13,109 bases of DNA from Caldilineaceae bacterium (GTDB taxonomy: Bacteria > Chloroflexota > Anaerolineae > Caldilineales > Caldilineaceae), in contig JACKBA010000060.1 in assembly GCA_020634815.1 (NCBI GenBank), positions 1 to 13,109 on the forward strand, in the 5' to 3' direction. Every line of letters begins with the position of its first letter. The first letter of the stretch is position 1. Under the pieces are notes generated by a model, which made no database searches, was not told where the DNA came from, and saw only the letters and a program-made list of their open reading frames with translations. Made by a program: the position numbers and the translations under genes. Below, in pieces: positions 1 through 6,543 of the stretch.

Positions 1-735
1 GCCGAAGATCCAGCCGATGGCCCAGGCGACATCGAGCCACGCCTGTTCCATGCAGCGTTCTTCCCAGTTGGCTTCGACGATGGAGTTGTGGACCAGGCTG
101 ATGGCCCCGCCGACCTTCCATCTGAGCGCTTCGTAGCTGGAGCTTCCGTTGATGTCGTTGGCTGCCGAGCCGCTTCCTGGTTCGTCCTCTTCGTCCTCGT
201 CGGCCTCGTCCAGATCGTCATAGGGCGGCGCGATTGCCCGGTTGGAGAGCAGGTAGAGCAGGCCGGGCGTGATCTCTTCGCTGACGCGTGCGTCCCATCC
301 GGCTACGAGGGGTAGCTGTTCGGGACTCGGCGCCCCGTACGGCGGGTAGAGGGGGAGCTGCTTTGCTGCGTCTATCTCTATCTCTCGTTCCAGGGCGTAG
401 CGCACAAGCGCGATGACCAGCGTCGTGCTGGGGGTGCCGTCATAGTCCGGTTCAAAGCCGAGGTAGACGATGGGGATGCCGTATAGGACGGCGCCGCTTG
501 CCTCAAACGTCTCGCCGGTGGTGGCTTCGACCCAGTCGACGATGTGCTCCTCGAGCGCGTCGATTCCTTGTGCGTGCAGGACGTCGAGTGCCTTGCGCAG
601 GAACTCGGTGCTGCCTTCGGCGATTTCGCGCATGGCGAGGATGGGTGTGGCCGTTTCGCCGTCGGGCTCTAGCTTCTCGGCTGGGGGCAGCAGCCAGTTG
701 AGTGCGTTTGCCAGCGCCAGGGTGCTTGTGTTCAT
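1..735 (-). CDS. Unknown protein with an acidic linker, C-terminus beyond the window
   Basis: The frame is open for 245 codons from the ATG at 735 to the window edge with no stop, so the 3' end lies outside. The ATG shares four bases (ATGA) with the stop of the preceding gene, which indicates translational coupling and fixes the start. The protein opens with MNTSTLALANALNWLLPP, continues as a mixed helix/strand domain (GIPIVYLGFEPDYDG near residue 85), and carries an Asp/Glu-rich linker (DDLDEADEDEEDE) near residues 188-200. After a Gly/Ser-rich stretch comes a Trp-rich segment (EANWEERCMEQAWLDVAWA). No signal peptide or long membrane segment is visible and I do not recognise the family. It is the last gene seen of the operon containing the PRTRC protein C, so a role beside that system is possible but not shown. 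Confidence 0.8.
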   Translation of the reverse strand, partial: MNTSTLALANALNWLLPPAEKLEPDGETATPILAMREIAEGSTEFLRKALDVLHAQGIDALEEHIVDWVEATTGETFEASGAVLYGIPIVYLGFEPDYDGTPSTTLVIALVRYALEREIEIDAAKQLPLYPPYGAPSPEQLPLVAGWDARVSEEITPGLLYLLSNRAIAPPYDDLDEADEDEEDEPGSGSAANDINGSSSYEALRWKVGGAISLVHNSIVEANWEERCMEQAWLDVAWAIGWIFG

Positions 736-998
736 AAGCCAAACTCGGGGCAGGGGATGGGCGCCGGCCGCGGCTGCAACCTGGCGAGCTTCTGGCCAAG
801 CTGGACGCCTCGGTTCATGTATTCGGCCGCCTCCTCAAGCGCCAGGTCGAACTCTTCCTGCTCGATGTCTGTAAGCAGGGGAGCGTCGGTCTCCTGGCGT
901 CTGCACTCGCGTCGGTAGAGATCCAGGAGCGCGCCTGGTTGGTAGGGTTCCAGGGACTCAAGTGCGTGCTTGAGCCCCTCGGTATCGATGAGGCGCAC
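732..998 (-). CDS. Small acidic helical protein, 88 aa
   Basis: The gene begins with GTG at 998, five bases after the stop of the preceding gene, and ends in TGA overlapping the next ATG. Only a weak GAG-type ribosome site is visible, so it probably depends on coupling. The product (MRLIDTEGLKHALESLEPYQ...) is predicted to be mostly helical and acidic in the middle (DIEQEEFDLALEEAAEYMNR), with a proline-rich end. Family unknown. It sits directly downstream of the ubiquitin-like PRTRC protein C and is probably made with it. No catalytic motif, Cys cluster or membrane segment is present. The tight spacing on both sides argues for a real gene despite the non-ATG start. Confidence 0.65.
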   Translation of the reverse strand: MRLIDTEGLKHALESLEPYQPGALLDLYRRECRRQETDAPLLTDIEQEEFDLALEEAAEYMNRGVQLGQKLARLQPRPAPIPCPEFGL

Positions 999-1003
999 GG
1001 CGG

Positions 1004-1258
1004 TCAGCTCTTGCGGCCGGCCTGGGGCAGAAACTCGATGACCTCCTGGCCGGCGGCGTTCCTGCCGGTGAGCGTGGTGGCGTTGGCGGCCTCGGGGTAC
1101 TGAAACGCCAGGCGCCTCTGCACGTCGGCGATGGAGAGGCCGGCCATGCTGGCATCCTCGACGATGGTGTCGCTGCCGATCTTGAAGATGCGCGGCTTGG
1201 GCGTTTCAGCGACCGGTGCTTCGGCGGTTGGGGTCGTGGCGATGGCTTCATCTGCCAT
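1004..1258 (-). CDS. PRTRC system protein C-like (prokaryotic ubiquitin-like), 84 aa
   Basis: The core after an Ala/Thr/Pro-rich leader (residues 1-21) reads RIFKIGSDTIVEDASMAG, then a helix with RRLAFQYPEAANAT, then GQEVIEFLPQAGRK. This matches my recollection of PRTRC protein C: a strand around F-x-x-G, a D-P-x-x-A/M-S-like turn, a helix ending in QYPE-x-A, and a final strand followed by Gly-Lys. That family (TIGR03738, Prok_Ub in Pfam as I recall) is a beta-grasp ubiquitin-like protein encoded beside ThiF/E1-like, E2-like, JAB and ParB genes on plasmids. The start ATG follows AAGGAG by ten bases and overlaps the end of the previous gene by 11 bases. The N-terminal leader is longer than I expect for the family. 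None of the partner genes is in the window, except that a RadC/JAB protein lies upstream. Confidence 0.6.
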   Translation of the reverse strand: MADEAIATTPTAEAPVAETPKPRIFKIGSDTIVEDASMAGLSIADVQRRLAFQYPEAANATTLTGRNAAGQEVIEFLPQAGRKS

Positions 1259-1853
1259 AGGAAAAGTCTCCTTGTTTGAGAATGTGCTGGTGGTAGTAGT
1301 CCAGCAGTTGGATTACCTGATGATGGGGCATGCTGCTGAAGGTGATGGGGGCGTCATGGGGACTTCCGTCAGTGCGGATCGTGTAGCCGGGGCCAGTGAT
1401 GACGCTGAAACCGCCGCTGACAAACTCGGTTCTGGGAAAGGTCAGAATTGTCTGTTGGAACATCTCGACCTTGGATCGCGCCTCAAGGCTCATGATGGCG
1501 TCCGAGACGTTTTGTTCCCACCAGACGCGGGCGGTATCCAGCAGGCGGCGCCGGATGTCGTTGACGATGCTCTCGATAGATCGTTCGCCGTTGACGGTGA
1601 TCATTGGCTTGCCGCTGTCGTAGACGTAGCGGCTTCCGCTTAGCGAACGTCCGATTGGTGGAACGGGTGAGATTTGGACGCGGAGATGTCCATCGAGCTT
1701 TAGATGCAGCGCAAATTCGTTCTCCTCGCCGGTTCCGGTGGTGATGTTGCGGTACCAGCTACTGCCGACGGTGTCCGGGTCGACGATCCATCGTTCGGTT
1801 GTCGTGGTGAGCGTTGCCGCGATGCGCTCGGCGAAGTCTTGGAGATCTACCAT
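1248..1853 (-). CDS. Unknown protein, 201 aa, possible paralog of two other genes here
   Basis: The ATG at 1853 follows GGGAGACCA. Longer readings upstream lack a ribosome site and run through the neighbouring gene. The protein starts MVDLQDFAERIAATLTTTTE and has a strand pair ALHLKLDG / HLRVQI near residues 48-58. A long helix follows (ESIVNDIRRRLLDTARVWWE, about residues 98-117), and the C-terminus is a strand-rich half ending in a helix (HHQVIQLLDYYHQHIL). This two-part layout recurs in the proteins at 3122-4039 and 6948-7655. It is soluble by appearance, with no Cys cluster and no signal peptide. Function unknown. The gene overlaps the PRTRC protein C start by 11 bases, so the two are co-translated. 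Confidence 0.8.
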   Translation of the reverse strand: MVDLQDFAERIAATLTTTTERWIVDPDTVGSSWYRNITTGTGEENEFALHLKLDGHLRVQISPVPPIGRSLSGSRYVYDSGKPMITVNGERSIESIVNDIRRRLLDTARVWWEQNVSDAIMSLEARSKVEMFQQTILTFPRTEFVSGGFSVITGPGYTIRTDGSPHDAPITFSSMPHHQVIQLLDYYHQHILKQGDFSYGR

Positions 1854-1863
1854 TGGTCTCCCT

Positions 1864-2382
1864 TCAGTCGAGCGGGATGAACCCGCCCAGGTGTACTTGG
1901 ATTGCTTCGATGTAGAGCGCGTCGATGGCGTTGATGGTGCTGGTGCCGTGTAGATCCGGGATGAGGTTGGCGCACTCGCCGAGCAGCTCGTAGCCCACAG
2001 AAGGTACGACTTTGACGAGGCGGGCGGTGTAGGTTTCGTCCGGTTCCAGGGCGACCGCCATATACCAGAGGTTGCGTTTGCCGGCGTTGACGCGCCAGCG
2101 GACATAGACCTCGGCGTTGAAGCCCAGGCGTGGGCCGAAGGTGGAGCGTTCGATTGGCGGCCTGTCTTCATAGCGGGCGATTTCGGTGCCGCCGGTCAGG
2201 AGGATCGCGCCATTTAGGCCCGTGCCGCCGAGTGCGTTGAGCATGGCATCGGTCAGCGGGTGGCCGGTGTTGACTGCGGTGTAGCGCTGGATCCTCAGAA
2301 GGCGACTGGTGCTGGTTCCATCGGGTTTGACGCTGACGTAGCGGATGCGTGCGTCGTCCTGGCCGCGTGTACTGTCACTCAT
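1864..2382 (-). CDS. Unknown protein, 172 aa
   Basis: The ATG at 2382 comes two bases after the stop of the preceding gene. There is no strong ribosome site, so coupling is likely. The N-terminus (MSDSTRGQDDARIRYVSVKP) is polar. The middle contains a Gly-rich stretch (LNALGGTGLNGAILLTGG, about residues 49-66) and a strand run (AEVYVRWRVNAGKRNLWYM). The C-terminus is a helix followed by a short hydrophobic end (EAIQVHLGGFIPLD). The Gly-rich loop does not fit a Walker A or Rossmann signature. I do not recognise the family. Its place between the low-complexity protein and the 201-residue protein suggests a shared function, but nothing in the sequence names it. Confidence 0.75.
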   Translation of the reverse strand: MSDSTRGQDDARIRYVSVKPDGTSTSRLLRIQRYTAVNTGHPLTDAMLNALGGTGLNGAILLTGGTEIARYEDRPPIERSTFGPRLGFNAEVYVRWRVNAGKRNLWYMAVALEPDETYTARLVKVVPSVGYELLGECANLIPDLHGTSTINAIDALYIEAIQVHLGGFIPLD

Positions 2383-2384
2383 GT

Positions 2385-2789
2385 TCAGAACTCGACGGCG
2401 AAGATGTCTTCGTCGACTATGACTGCGGCCGTAACTGCGGCCGGCGCCGGCGTGGTCGCAGCGGGCACGGCGAACATATCGACCTGGGCGAAGCCGTCAT
2501 CGTCGACCGCCGCTTTGCCCTTGGGCTTGGTAGCGGTGCTCTTTTGGGCGGCCGGTTTGGCAGGCTGTGCCGCGTTCGTTGCCGGCCGGGCGATGACGGT
2601 CTTGCCGTCGGGCGGGTCGGCCAGGGTGGCTGTGAGCTTGCCGAGAGCAAGCGTGGCGGCTTCGGTGGCGGCGCCGGCGATGGCATCCTGCGCGAAGGTG
2701 AAATCGAAGATGGCCCCGACCTCGCCCTCCTTGATGGCGGCCGTGCCGGTGCCGGCGGCGCGGTCCATGGCGAGTGTGAGTGTAATCAA
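2385..2789 (-). CDS. Ala/Pro/Lys-rich protein with acidic tail, TTG start, 134 aa (PRTRC protein E possible)
   Basis: I place the start at TTG 2789 because AAGGAG lies nine bases upstream; the next in-frame ATG (codon 8) has no ribosome site. The N-terminal 60 residues look like a small strand/helix domain (MITLTLAMDR, GAIFDFTFAQDAIAG). They are followed by a disordered Ala/Pro/Lys linker (residues about 68-93) and then two similar acidic-aromatic motifs, DDDGFAQVDMFAV and DEDIFAVEF, the second at the extreme C-terminus. The architecture resembles what I remember of PRTRC protein E (short N-terminal domain, Ala-rich charged linker, short conserved tip), and the PRTRC protein C gene is three genes downstream. 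That assignment is only a possibility. The acidic, phenylalanine-ending tip also resembles a peptide-binding tail. Confidence 0.7.
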   Translation of the reverse strand: MITLTLAMDRAAGTGTAAIKEGEVGAIFDFTFAQDAIAGAATEAATLALGKLTATLADPPDGKTVIARPATNAAQPAKPAAQKSTATKPKGKAAVDDDGFAQVDMFAVPAATTPAPAAVTAAVIVDEDIFAVEF

Positions 2790-2822
2790 GAGGTGAATCT
2801 CCTTGGTAGATGGGTTGCAGGG

Positions 2823-3119
2823 TCAGACGGTCGTTCTGGCGTACCAGGTGAGGAATGCCCTGGCGCCGCCGCGGTGCATGGTGCCGTTGCCGTCGTTGAC
2901 CTTCCAGCGTCCCGTGGACGGGTAGAAATCGCAGGAGGGCTTGCCCGGGTTGCGGAAGAGCAGCGCTTCGCCCTTGTCGGTGTACGCAAGCCCCGACGTT
3001 TCGAGGATGGCGCGGTTCTGGGCGTGCCAGCGGGCGTGGCGGGCTTTGGTCTCTGCTTTCACCTGGCGCCACAGCTCGGTCTCTACGTTTGGCTCTCGCG
3101 GCCTGCGTCTGCGGCTCAT
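2823..3119 (-). CDS. Basic protein, 98 aa, unknown
   Basis: I choose ATG 3119 because AGGAGG sits seven bases upstream; a GTG at 3125 in the same frame is too close to that site. The N-terminus is strongly basic (MSRRRRPREPNVE), followed by a helix rich in Lys/Arg/His (VKAETKARHARWHAQNRAIL). The C-terminal half carries RNPGKPSCDFYPSTGRWKV and HRGGARAFLTWYAR. That half reads like a small beta domain in which an aromatic DFYPSTGRW turn is followed by RGG-A-x-x-F-x-x-WY. I recall similar DFYPSTGRW-type proteins from phages and plasmids but know no function. The basic charge suggests nucleic acid binding (inference). It begins two bases after the stop of the 305-residue protein. Confidence 0.78.
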   Translation of the reverse strand: MSRRRRPREPNVETELWRQVKAETKARHARWHAQNRAILETSGLAYTDKGEALLFRNPGKPSCDFYPSTGRWKVNDGNGTMHRGGARAFLTWYARTTV

Positions 3120-3121
3120 GC

Positions 3122-4039
3122 TCACTCCTCCTGCGCTTCCGGCAGGACAAGCGTGATGATCTTCCCGGGCTCCTCGTCGGGCAGCCTGATGTCGTAGTCG
3201 GTGAGGTTGAGGATGAGCGCGCTGGCGCCCATCTGCTGGCTGGGCACGTCGTCGGGAATCTGGGCGAGCTGGACCAGGACGTCGTTGAGCATGGCGGTGA
3301 GTGCCGCCAGTTGCCCTTTGCGCTGCGGCCCGATGCTGATGGAGAGCCTGAGATCTTGCCTGTCGGCATAGATCCGCACCTGGCCGGCGGTGACGGTGGC
3401 GTTGTACGGGAGGCTGTTGTGCGTGATGACAACGTCTCCGCCTTCCTCCGGCATGGGCAGGTCACCGAGCAGGTTGCTCCACTCCTGGGCGATTTTGGCC
3501 TGAACTCTTGCCAGGCTCTCCTTCATCCGCTCGATTTCGCTGGCCACGGCTTTGTTGACGTGGTCGCCGTTGGCGGCCAGCCACCGGGCGATTTGCTCCA
3601 CGGCCTTGGCGGTGGGGGTGGTGTAGAGGCGTTTGGCCCAGAAGGGCTTCCAGTTGCGCTCCGCGGCCGGGATGACGCCGCGCGGTGTGTCCTTGCTCCA
3701 GTAGGTGCGGTTGGTTATCTCGACGGCGCACTCTCGGTCAATGTACACGCGCAGCTGCGGCCACTGCTTGAGGCGCAGCGTCAGCGCGTTGTGGCCGGCG
3801 TTGAAGGAGTAGGTGCAGTGCGGGCTGGCGTCGGGGTGGTACTTCACCATCAGCGCGACGGCCAGGTCGCGGGTGGGCGCCGGGCTGTCGAGTTGCAGTT
3901 CCGGGTGCTGTTCCGCCAGCACGGCCAGTTCGTGGTTGGCGTCGGCGGTGATTCGCTCGATCTGCTTGGTGGCGGCGGCAGCGTCGTCGGCGGCCTGGGC
4001 GGTCGTGTCGGCGGCCTTCTTGGTCTTTTGGGTGGCCAT
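3122..4039 (-). CDS. Unknown protein, 305 aa, possible paralog of two other genes here
   Basis: The ATG at 4039 follows AGGAG by about ten bases. The open frame runs further upstream, but that part is a shadow of the zinc-binding gene before it. Residues 1-25 are Lys/Ala/Thr-rich and probably disordered (MATQKTKKAADTTAQ). A first folded part contains the strand pair ALTLRLKQ / LRVYIDRE and the segment RNWKPFWAKRLYTTPTAKAV. A long helical segment (SEIERMKESLARVQAKIAQE) follows. The last third is strand-rich (NATVTAGQVRIYADRQDLRL) with a helix (LAALTAMLNDVLVQLAQI). It ends in an acidic segment (DEEPGKIITLVLPEAQEE). The layout parallels the 201- and 235-residue proteins. No enzyme motif is visible. 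Function unknown. Confidence 0.82.
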   Translation of the reverse strand: MATQKTKKAADTTAQAADDAAAATKQIERITADANHELAVLAEQHPELQLDSPAPTRDLAVALMVKYHPDASPHCTYSFNAGHNALTLRLKQWPQLRVYIDRECAVEITNRTYWSKDTPRGVIPAAERNWKPFWAKRLYTTPTAKAVEQIARWLAANGDHVNKAVASEIERMKESLARVQAKIAQEWSNLLGDLPMPEEGGDVVITHNSLPYNATVTAGQVRIYADRQDLRLSISIGPQRKGQLAALTAMLNDVLVQLAQIPDDVPSQQMGASALILNLTDYDIRLPDEEPGKIITLVLPEAQEE

Positions 4040-4052
4040 GTCGTTGATTCTC

Positions 4053-4379
4053 CTAACAAAACATCTCTTCGAGTGCCCAGATCGGATCCTCGTCGGTGCC
4101 GCTGTCGTCGATGCTGAAGTTGCCGTCTTCCTTGTAGGCGAAGTCACTGGGATCCGGCTGGACGGGGACGCGTTCCATGATGTGCTCGCGGCAGAGTGTG
4201 CCGATCTTGTAGCCGTCGTCGGGATCCCACCAGCCGATGGGACCGTAGTTCGACTCTTCATCTGCGTCGGGTGTGCGGCCGCAGACGCCGCAGTAGATGT
4301 AGGAGGGCTTGACGGTGCGCACGAGATCGGGCCGGCCGTCCGGGCAGGGGATGACAAGCTGAATGGTTTCTTCAGCCAT
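4053..4379 (-). CDS. Small acidic zinc-binding protein, 108 aa
   Basis: The start ATG lies six bases after AAGGAG. Residues C30-x2-C33 (YCGVCGRTP) and C63-x2-H66 (TLCREHIME) form a CxxC...CxxH set, which normally holds one zinc ion in a treble-clef or HNH-like knuckle. No HNH catalytic residues are evident. The rest is acidic (DADEESNYG, DDSGTDEDP) with two Trp-Trp/Asp turns (GWWDPDDGY). The same CxxC...LCxxH pattern is found in the 74-residue protein at 7893-8117. The role is unknown; such miniproteins on mobile elements often bind nucleic acid or another protein. It lies between radC and the 305-residue protein, 13 bases from the latter. Confidence 0.78.
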   Translation of the reverse strand: MAEETIQLVIPCPDGRPDLVRTVKPSYIYCGVCGRTPDADEESNYGPIGWWDPDDGYKIGTLCREHIMERVPVQPDPSDFAYKEDGNFSIDDSGTDEDPIWALEEMFC

Positions 4380-4414
4380 GGGGATGCTCCTTGTTGAGTT
4401 GTGTAGGGATGAGA

Positions 4415-5110
4415 TTAGATGCGGCTGAAACCGAGGCCGCGCTCCTTGAGGCTTACGTAACGACTGCCGCCGATGATAATATGGTCGAGCACCTCAATGT
4501 CGAGCAGCTTGCCGGCCTCCACCAGTTGCTCAGTCACACGGACATCCTCCGGACTCGGCGAGACGTCCAGGCTAGGATGGTTATGTACGGCTACAATGCT
4601 GGCCGCCAGGTCGCGCACCGCGTCGCGGAAGACTTCGCCCACGCGCACGACCGCGGTGTTGAGGTTGCCGTGGTAGACGGTGACGACACGCTTGACGAAG
4701 TTCTTGGTGTCCAGCAGAACCACGCGCAGCTCTTCCTTCTCCAGCGCCGACATTTCGACGAGGACCAGGTTGGCGGCGTCGGCCGGGCTGCGGATCTGCG
4801 GCCTGATGTTGCGGGGCGGCTCGATGAAGCGGCGGCCGAGTTCGAGTGCGGCGCGGATCTGGGCGGCTTTGGCGGGCCCGATGCCGGCGATCTTCTGCAG
4901 TTCGCTGTCGGGCATGTTGCGCAGGCCGTGCAGGCCGCCGGATTCGACGAGCACGGTTTCGGCCACGCGGATGGCGTTCTCGCCCGGCCGGCCGGAGCCG
5001 ATGACCAGGCTGAGCAGTTCGCTGGTGGTGAGGGCGCCCGGGCCGAGCCACTCGATTCGCCGGCGCGGCAGCAGTTCTGCGGGCATCTCCCGCAGGGCGA
5101 AGCTGGTCAC
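4415..5110 (-). CDS. radC: RadC family JAB/MPN-domain protein, 231 aa
   Basis: This is a complete RadC. The N-terminal helical part has ALTTSELLSLVIGSGRPGEN (residues 26-45). A helix-hairpin-helix follows (LQKIAGIGPAKAAQIRAALE, 71-90), and then the C-terminal JAB domain. The JAMM metal-site residues are all present: H176, H178, S186 and D189 in HNHPSLDVSPSPED, with a Glu in LEKEELRVVLLD near 126. The usual HNHPSGD is HNHPSLD here. I set the start at GTG 5110 because it overlaps the previous stop as GTGA and follows a GAGG site; a longer ATG start at 5140 is open but would sit inside the upstream gene. The length fits the family. RadC proteins are frequent on plasmids, ICEs and prophages; their biochemical role is unsettled despite the DNA-repair name. 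Confidence 0.95.
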   Translation of the reverse strand: MTSFALREMPAELLPRRRIEWLGPGALTTSELLSLVIGSGRPGENAIRVAETVLVESGGLHGLRNMPDSELQKIAGIGPAKAAQIRAALELGRRFIEPPRNIRPQIRSPADAANLVLVEMSALEKEELRVVLLDTKNFVKRVVTVYHGNLNTAVVRVGEVFRDAVRDLAASIVAVHNHPSLDVSPSPEDVRVTEQLVEAGKLLDIEVLDHIIIGGSRYVSLKERGLGFSRI

Positions 5111-5502
5111 GGTTCGCCCCTCTTCGGATCCTCGATCCACTCACCCCCGTTGGGCTTGATGGCGACGATGTCCTGCAGGCGGACGACGGGCAGGTGGATG
5201 CTGGTTGTTGCCAGCAGGAGGTCGCCGGGCTCGAAGGTGGCCCAGTACTGGAAGAAGGGATCCGTGGAATCGCAAAAAGCGGGGTTGTCCCTGAGCTGCT
5301 GCTGCCATTCCATCTTCAGCCCCTTTTCTGCGGCTTCCTCGTCGCTGAGCTTGCCGGCCAGCCAGTCGCGCTCCAGGCGAATCGAGGCGCCGGCTGCGTA
5401 GAAATCGTCGGGCTCTTCCAGGGCTTTCGTGGCGAATCCCTCCTGCCCGTCGGCAAGGCGGAATCTGGTTGCGATCTTCGTAACCTCTTCAAGCGTGAAC
5501 AT
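5107..5502 (-). CDS. Unknown protein, 131 aa
   Basis: The ATG at 5502 follows GGGAGAGTACCA and overlaps the end of the preceding gene by 14 bases; the stop overlaps the radC start. The N-terminal half is helical (MFTLEEVTKIATRFRLADGQ, then WLAGKLSDEEAAEKG). The C-terminal half is strand-rich with WATFEPGDLLLATTSIHLP and RLQDIVAIKPNGGEW. The latter segment resembles a small beta-barrel of the kind seen in substrate- or nucleic-acid-binding accessory proteins, but I cannot name a family. No Cys cluster or membrane segment is present. Co-translation with radC suggests a linked role; this is inference only. Confidence 0.8.
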   Translation of the reverse strand: MFTLEEVTKIATRFRLADGQEGFATKALEEPDDFYAAGASIRLERDWLAGKLSDEEAAEKGLKMEWQQQLRDNPAFCDSTDPFFQYWATFEPGDLLLATTSIHLPVVRLQDIVAIKPNGGEWIEDPKRGEP

Positions 5503-5998
5503 TGGTACTCTCCCAGAACTGGGTAAGCGTGGCGTGGGTGTCGGTGCGGCCGGTGTGCAGGGCCAGCTCCCGCGCGAACTTGTGGAGGCGCAGCGTGCTG
5601 TCGGCCGTCATGGTCATTATCTGGAAGGGCAGCTTGAGCCCGTTCTTGCCGTCCAGCCCGCGCAGAACGGTGTGCAGCCGCTGCGGCCGGTGGTCCCACA
5701 CCTGCATGGACAGTTCGTGGCTGCCTTGCCCGTGCACCGTGATGATGGTGTAGGGCTGGCGCAGGACGTCGACGCCGCGGAGGATGGTGTAGCTGTACAT
5801 TTCGGGCTTGAAGGGAAAGGCGTAGATCTCCACCTTCTCCGTCCACGGATTCCAGTCGTTCATGGAGATGCGTTCGTCGCTGAGCCGCACAAAGCGCTGG
5901 AGCTTGCCCGGACGCTCGCTCTGCGTCCTGGCGTCGTCGGGGACTTCGCCGGTGAAGCGAAGTACGCCGTTGATGAGAAAGGGCGCGTCATTCATCAT
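5489..5998 (-). CDS. Unknown beta-rich protein, 169 aa
   Basis: Two adjacent ATG codons (5998, 5995) follow AAAGGAG by five to eight bases, so the exact start is uncertain by one residue. The protein starts MMNDAPFLINGVLRFTGEVP, contains a WNPWTEKVEIYAFPFKPE segment near residue 50, and continues with alternating strands (MYSYTILRGVDVL, PYTIITVHGQGSHELSMQVW). It ends in a helical region with HKFARELALHTGRTDT. It overlaps the upstream gene by 11 bases and the downstream gene by 14. No enzyme signature is recognised. The length and compactness suggest a single folded domain, but function is unknown. Confidence 0.8.
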   Translation of the reverse strand: MMNDAPFLINGVLRFTGEVPDDARTQSERPGKLQRFVRLSDERISMNDWNPWTEKVEIYAFPFKPEMYSYTILRGVDVLRQPYTIITVHGQGSHELSMQVWDHRPQRLHTVLRGLDGKNGLKLPFQIMTMTADSTLRLHKFARELALHTGRTDTHATLTQFWESTNVHA

Positions 5999-6203
5999 CT
6001 TTTCTCCTTTCGTAGCGCACCTCGACCATGCCGATGGCGGCGTAGTGGGGCAGCTTCGTCCGCACGATGCCGCGATGGCCGAGCCATGCGCCCAACCGGT
6101 TGGGCCAGCGGTGGCGGTTGTAGTCGCCGGCCTGGTCGAGGATGCCGGTGTAGCCGCGGTCAGGCGCCCGGCACACGGTGATGGTGAAGGCAGGTTCAGG
6201 CAT
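5988..6203 (-). CDS. Small basic protein, 71 aa
   Basis: The ATG at 6203 follows AGGAG by eight bases. Longer readings upstream in this frame are shadows of the preceding gene. The product (MPEPAFTITVCRAPDRGYTG) is basic, with an Arg/His/Trp-rich middle (YNRHRWPNRLGAWLGHRG) and a last strand IGMVEVRYERRKDDE. It overlaps the stop of the gene before it by eight bases and the ATG of the next gene by eleven. Neighbouring spacing and the ribosome site support translation. No family is recognised; the charge would fit nucleic-acid binding, but that is inference. Confidence 0.7.
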   Translation of the reverse strand: MPEPAFTITVCRAPDRGYTGILDQAGDYNRHRWPNRLGAWLGHRGIVRTKLPHYAAIGMVEVRYERRKDDE

Positions 6204-6540
6204 GGCCGTGCTCCTGCGCCAGGGCGTCGGCGAACGACTCCACCTCGTCCAGGATGCGGTTGAGCATGGGTTCGACGTTGTCATCGGCGATGACGTCGTG
6301 GCCGTCGTTGCCGTAGACCAGGTAGATGTCACCCAGGTCGGCGCTGTAGGCGTCCTGCTGCCAGGGCCGGCTCACCTGCAGGGTGTCCTCGCCCGTGTGG
6401 CCCATGGCGGCCAACGTGTCGTCGACGCTTCCGCTGCCAGTGATGGCATACCCTTCGCCGTCCCACACCGAGAGCGTGTAGCCGGCGGCGATGAGCAGTT
6501 CCACGAGCTTGCGGATTATCCGTTCTTCGATTTCGTTCAT
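6196..6540 (-). CDS. Conserved phage/plasmid-type hypothetical protein, 114 aa
   Basis: The ATG at 6540 follows GGGAGAATGACCA and starts three bases after the previous stop. The N-terminal helix (MNEIEERIIRKLVELLIAAG) runs into YTLSVWDGEGYAITGSGSVD. It is followed by EDTLQV, a strand DIYLVYGNDGHDVIADDN and a C-terminal helix. I recognise this pattern (x-G-Y-T-x-S-V-x-D-G-E, a TLxV strand, and Y/W-GN...VIAD) from uncharacterised proteins common in phages and plasmids of proteobacteria, where it has no known function. It is acidic, soluble and without Cys. It supports a mobile-element origin for the window. Confidence 0.82.
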   Translation of the reverse strand: MNEIEERIIRKLVELLIAAGYTLSVWDGEGYAITGSGSVDDTLAAMGHTGEDTLQVSRPWQQDAYSADLGDIYLVYGNDGHDVIADDNVEPMLNRILDEVESFADALAQEHGHA

Positions 6541-6543
6541 TGG

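Noticed and set aside
3089..4117. 342-codon open frame on the plus strand
   Set aside because: Antisense to the 305-residue gene, low-complexity Gly/Val product and no ribosome site.
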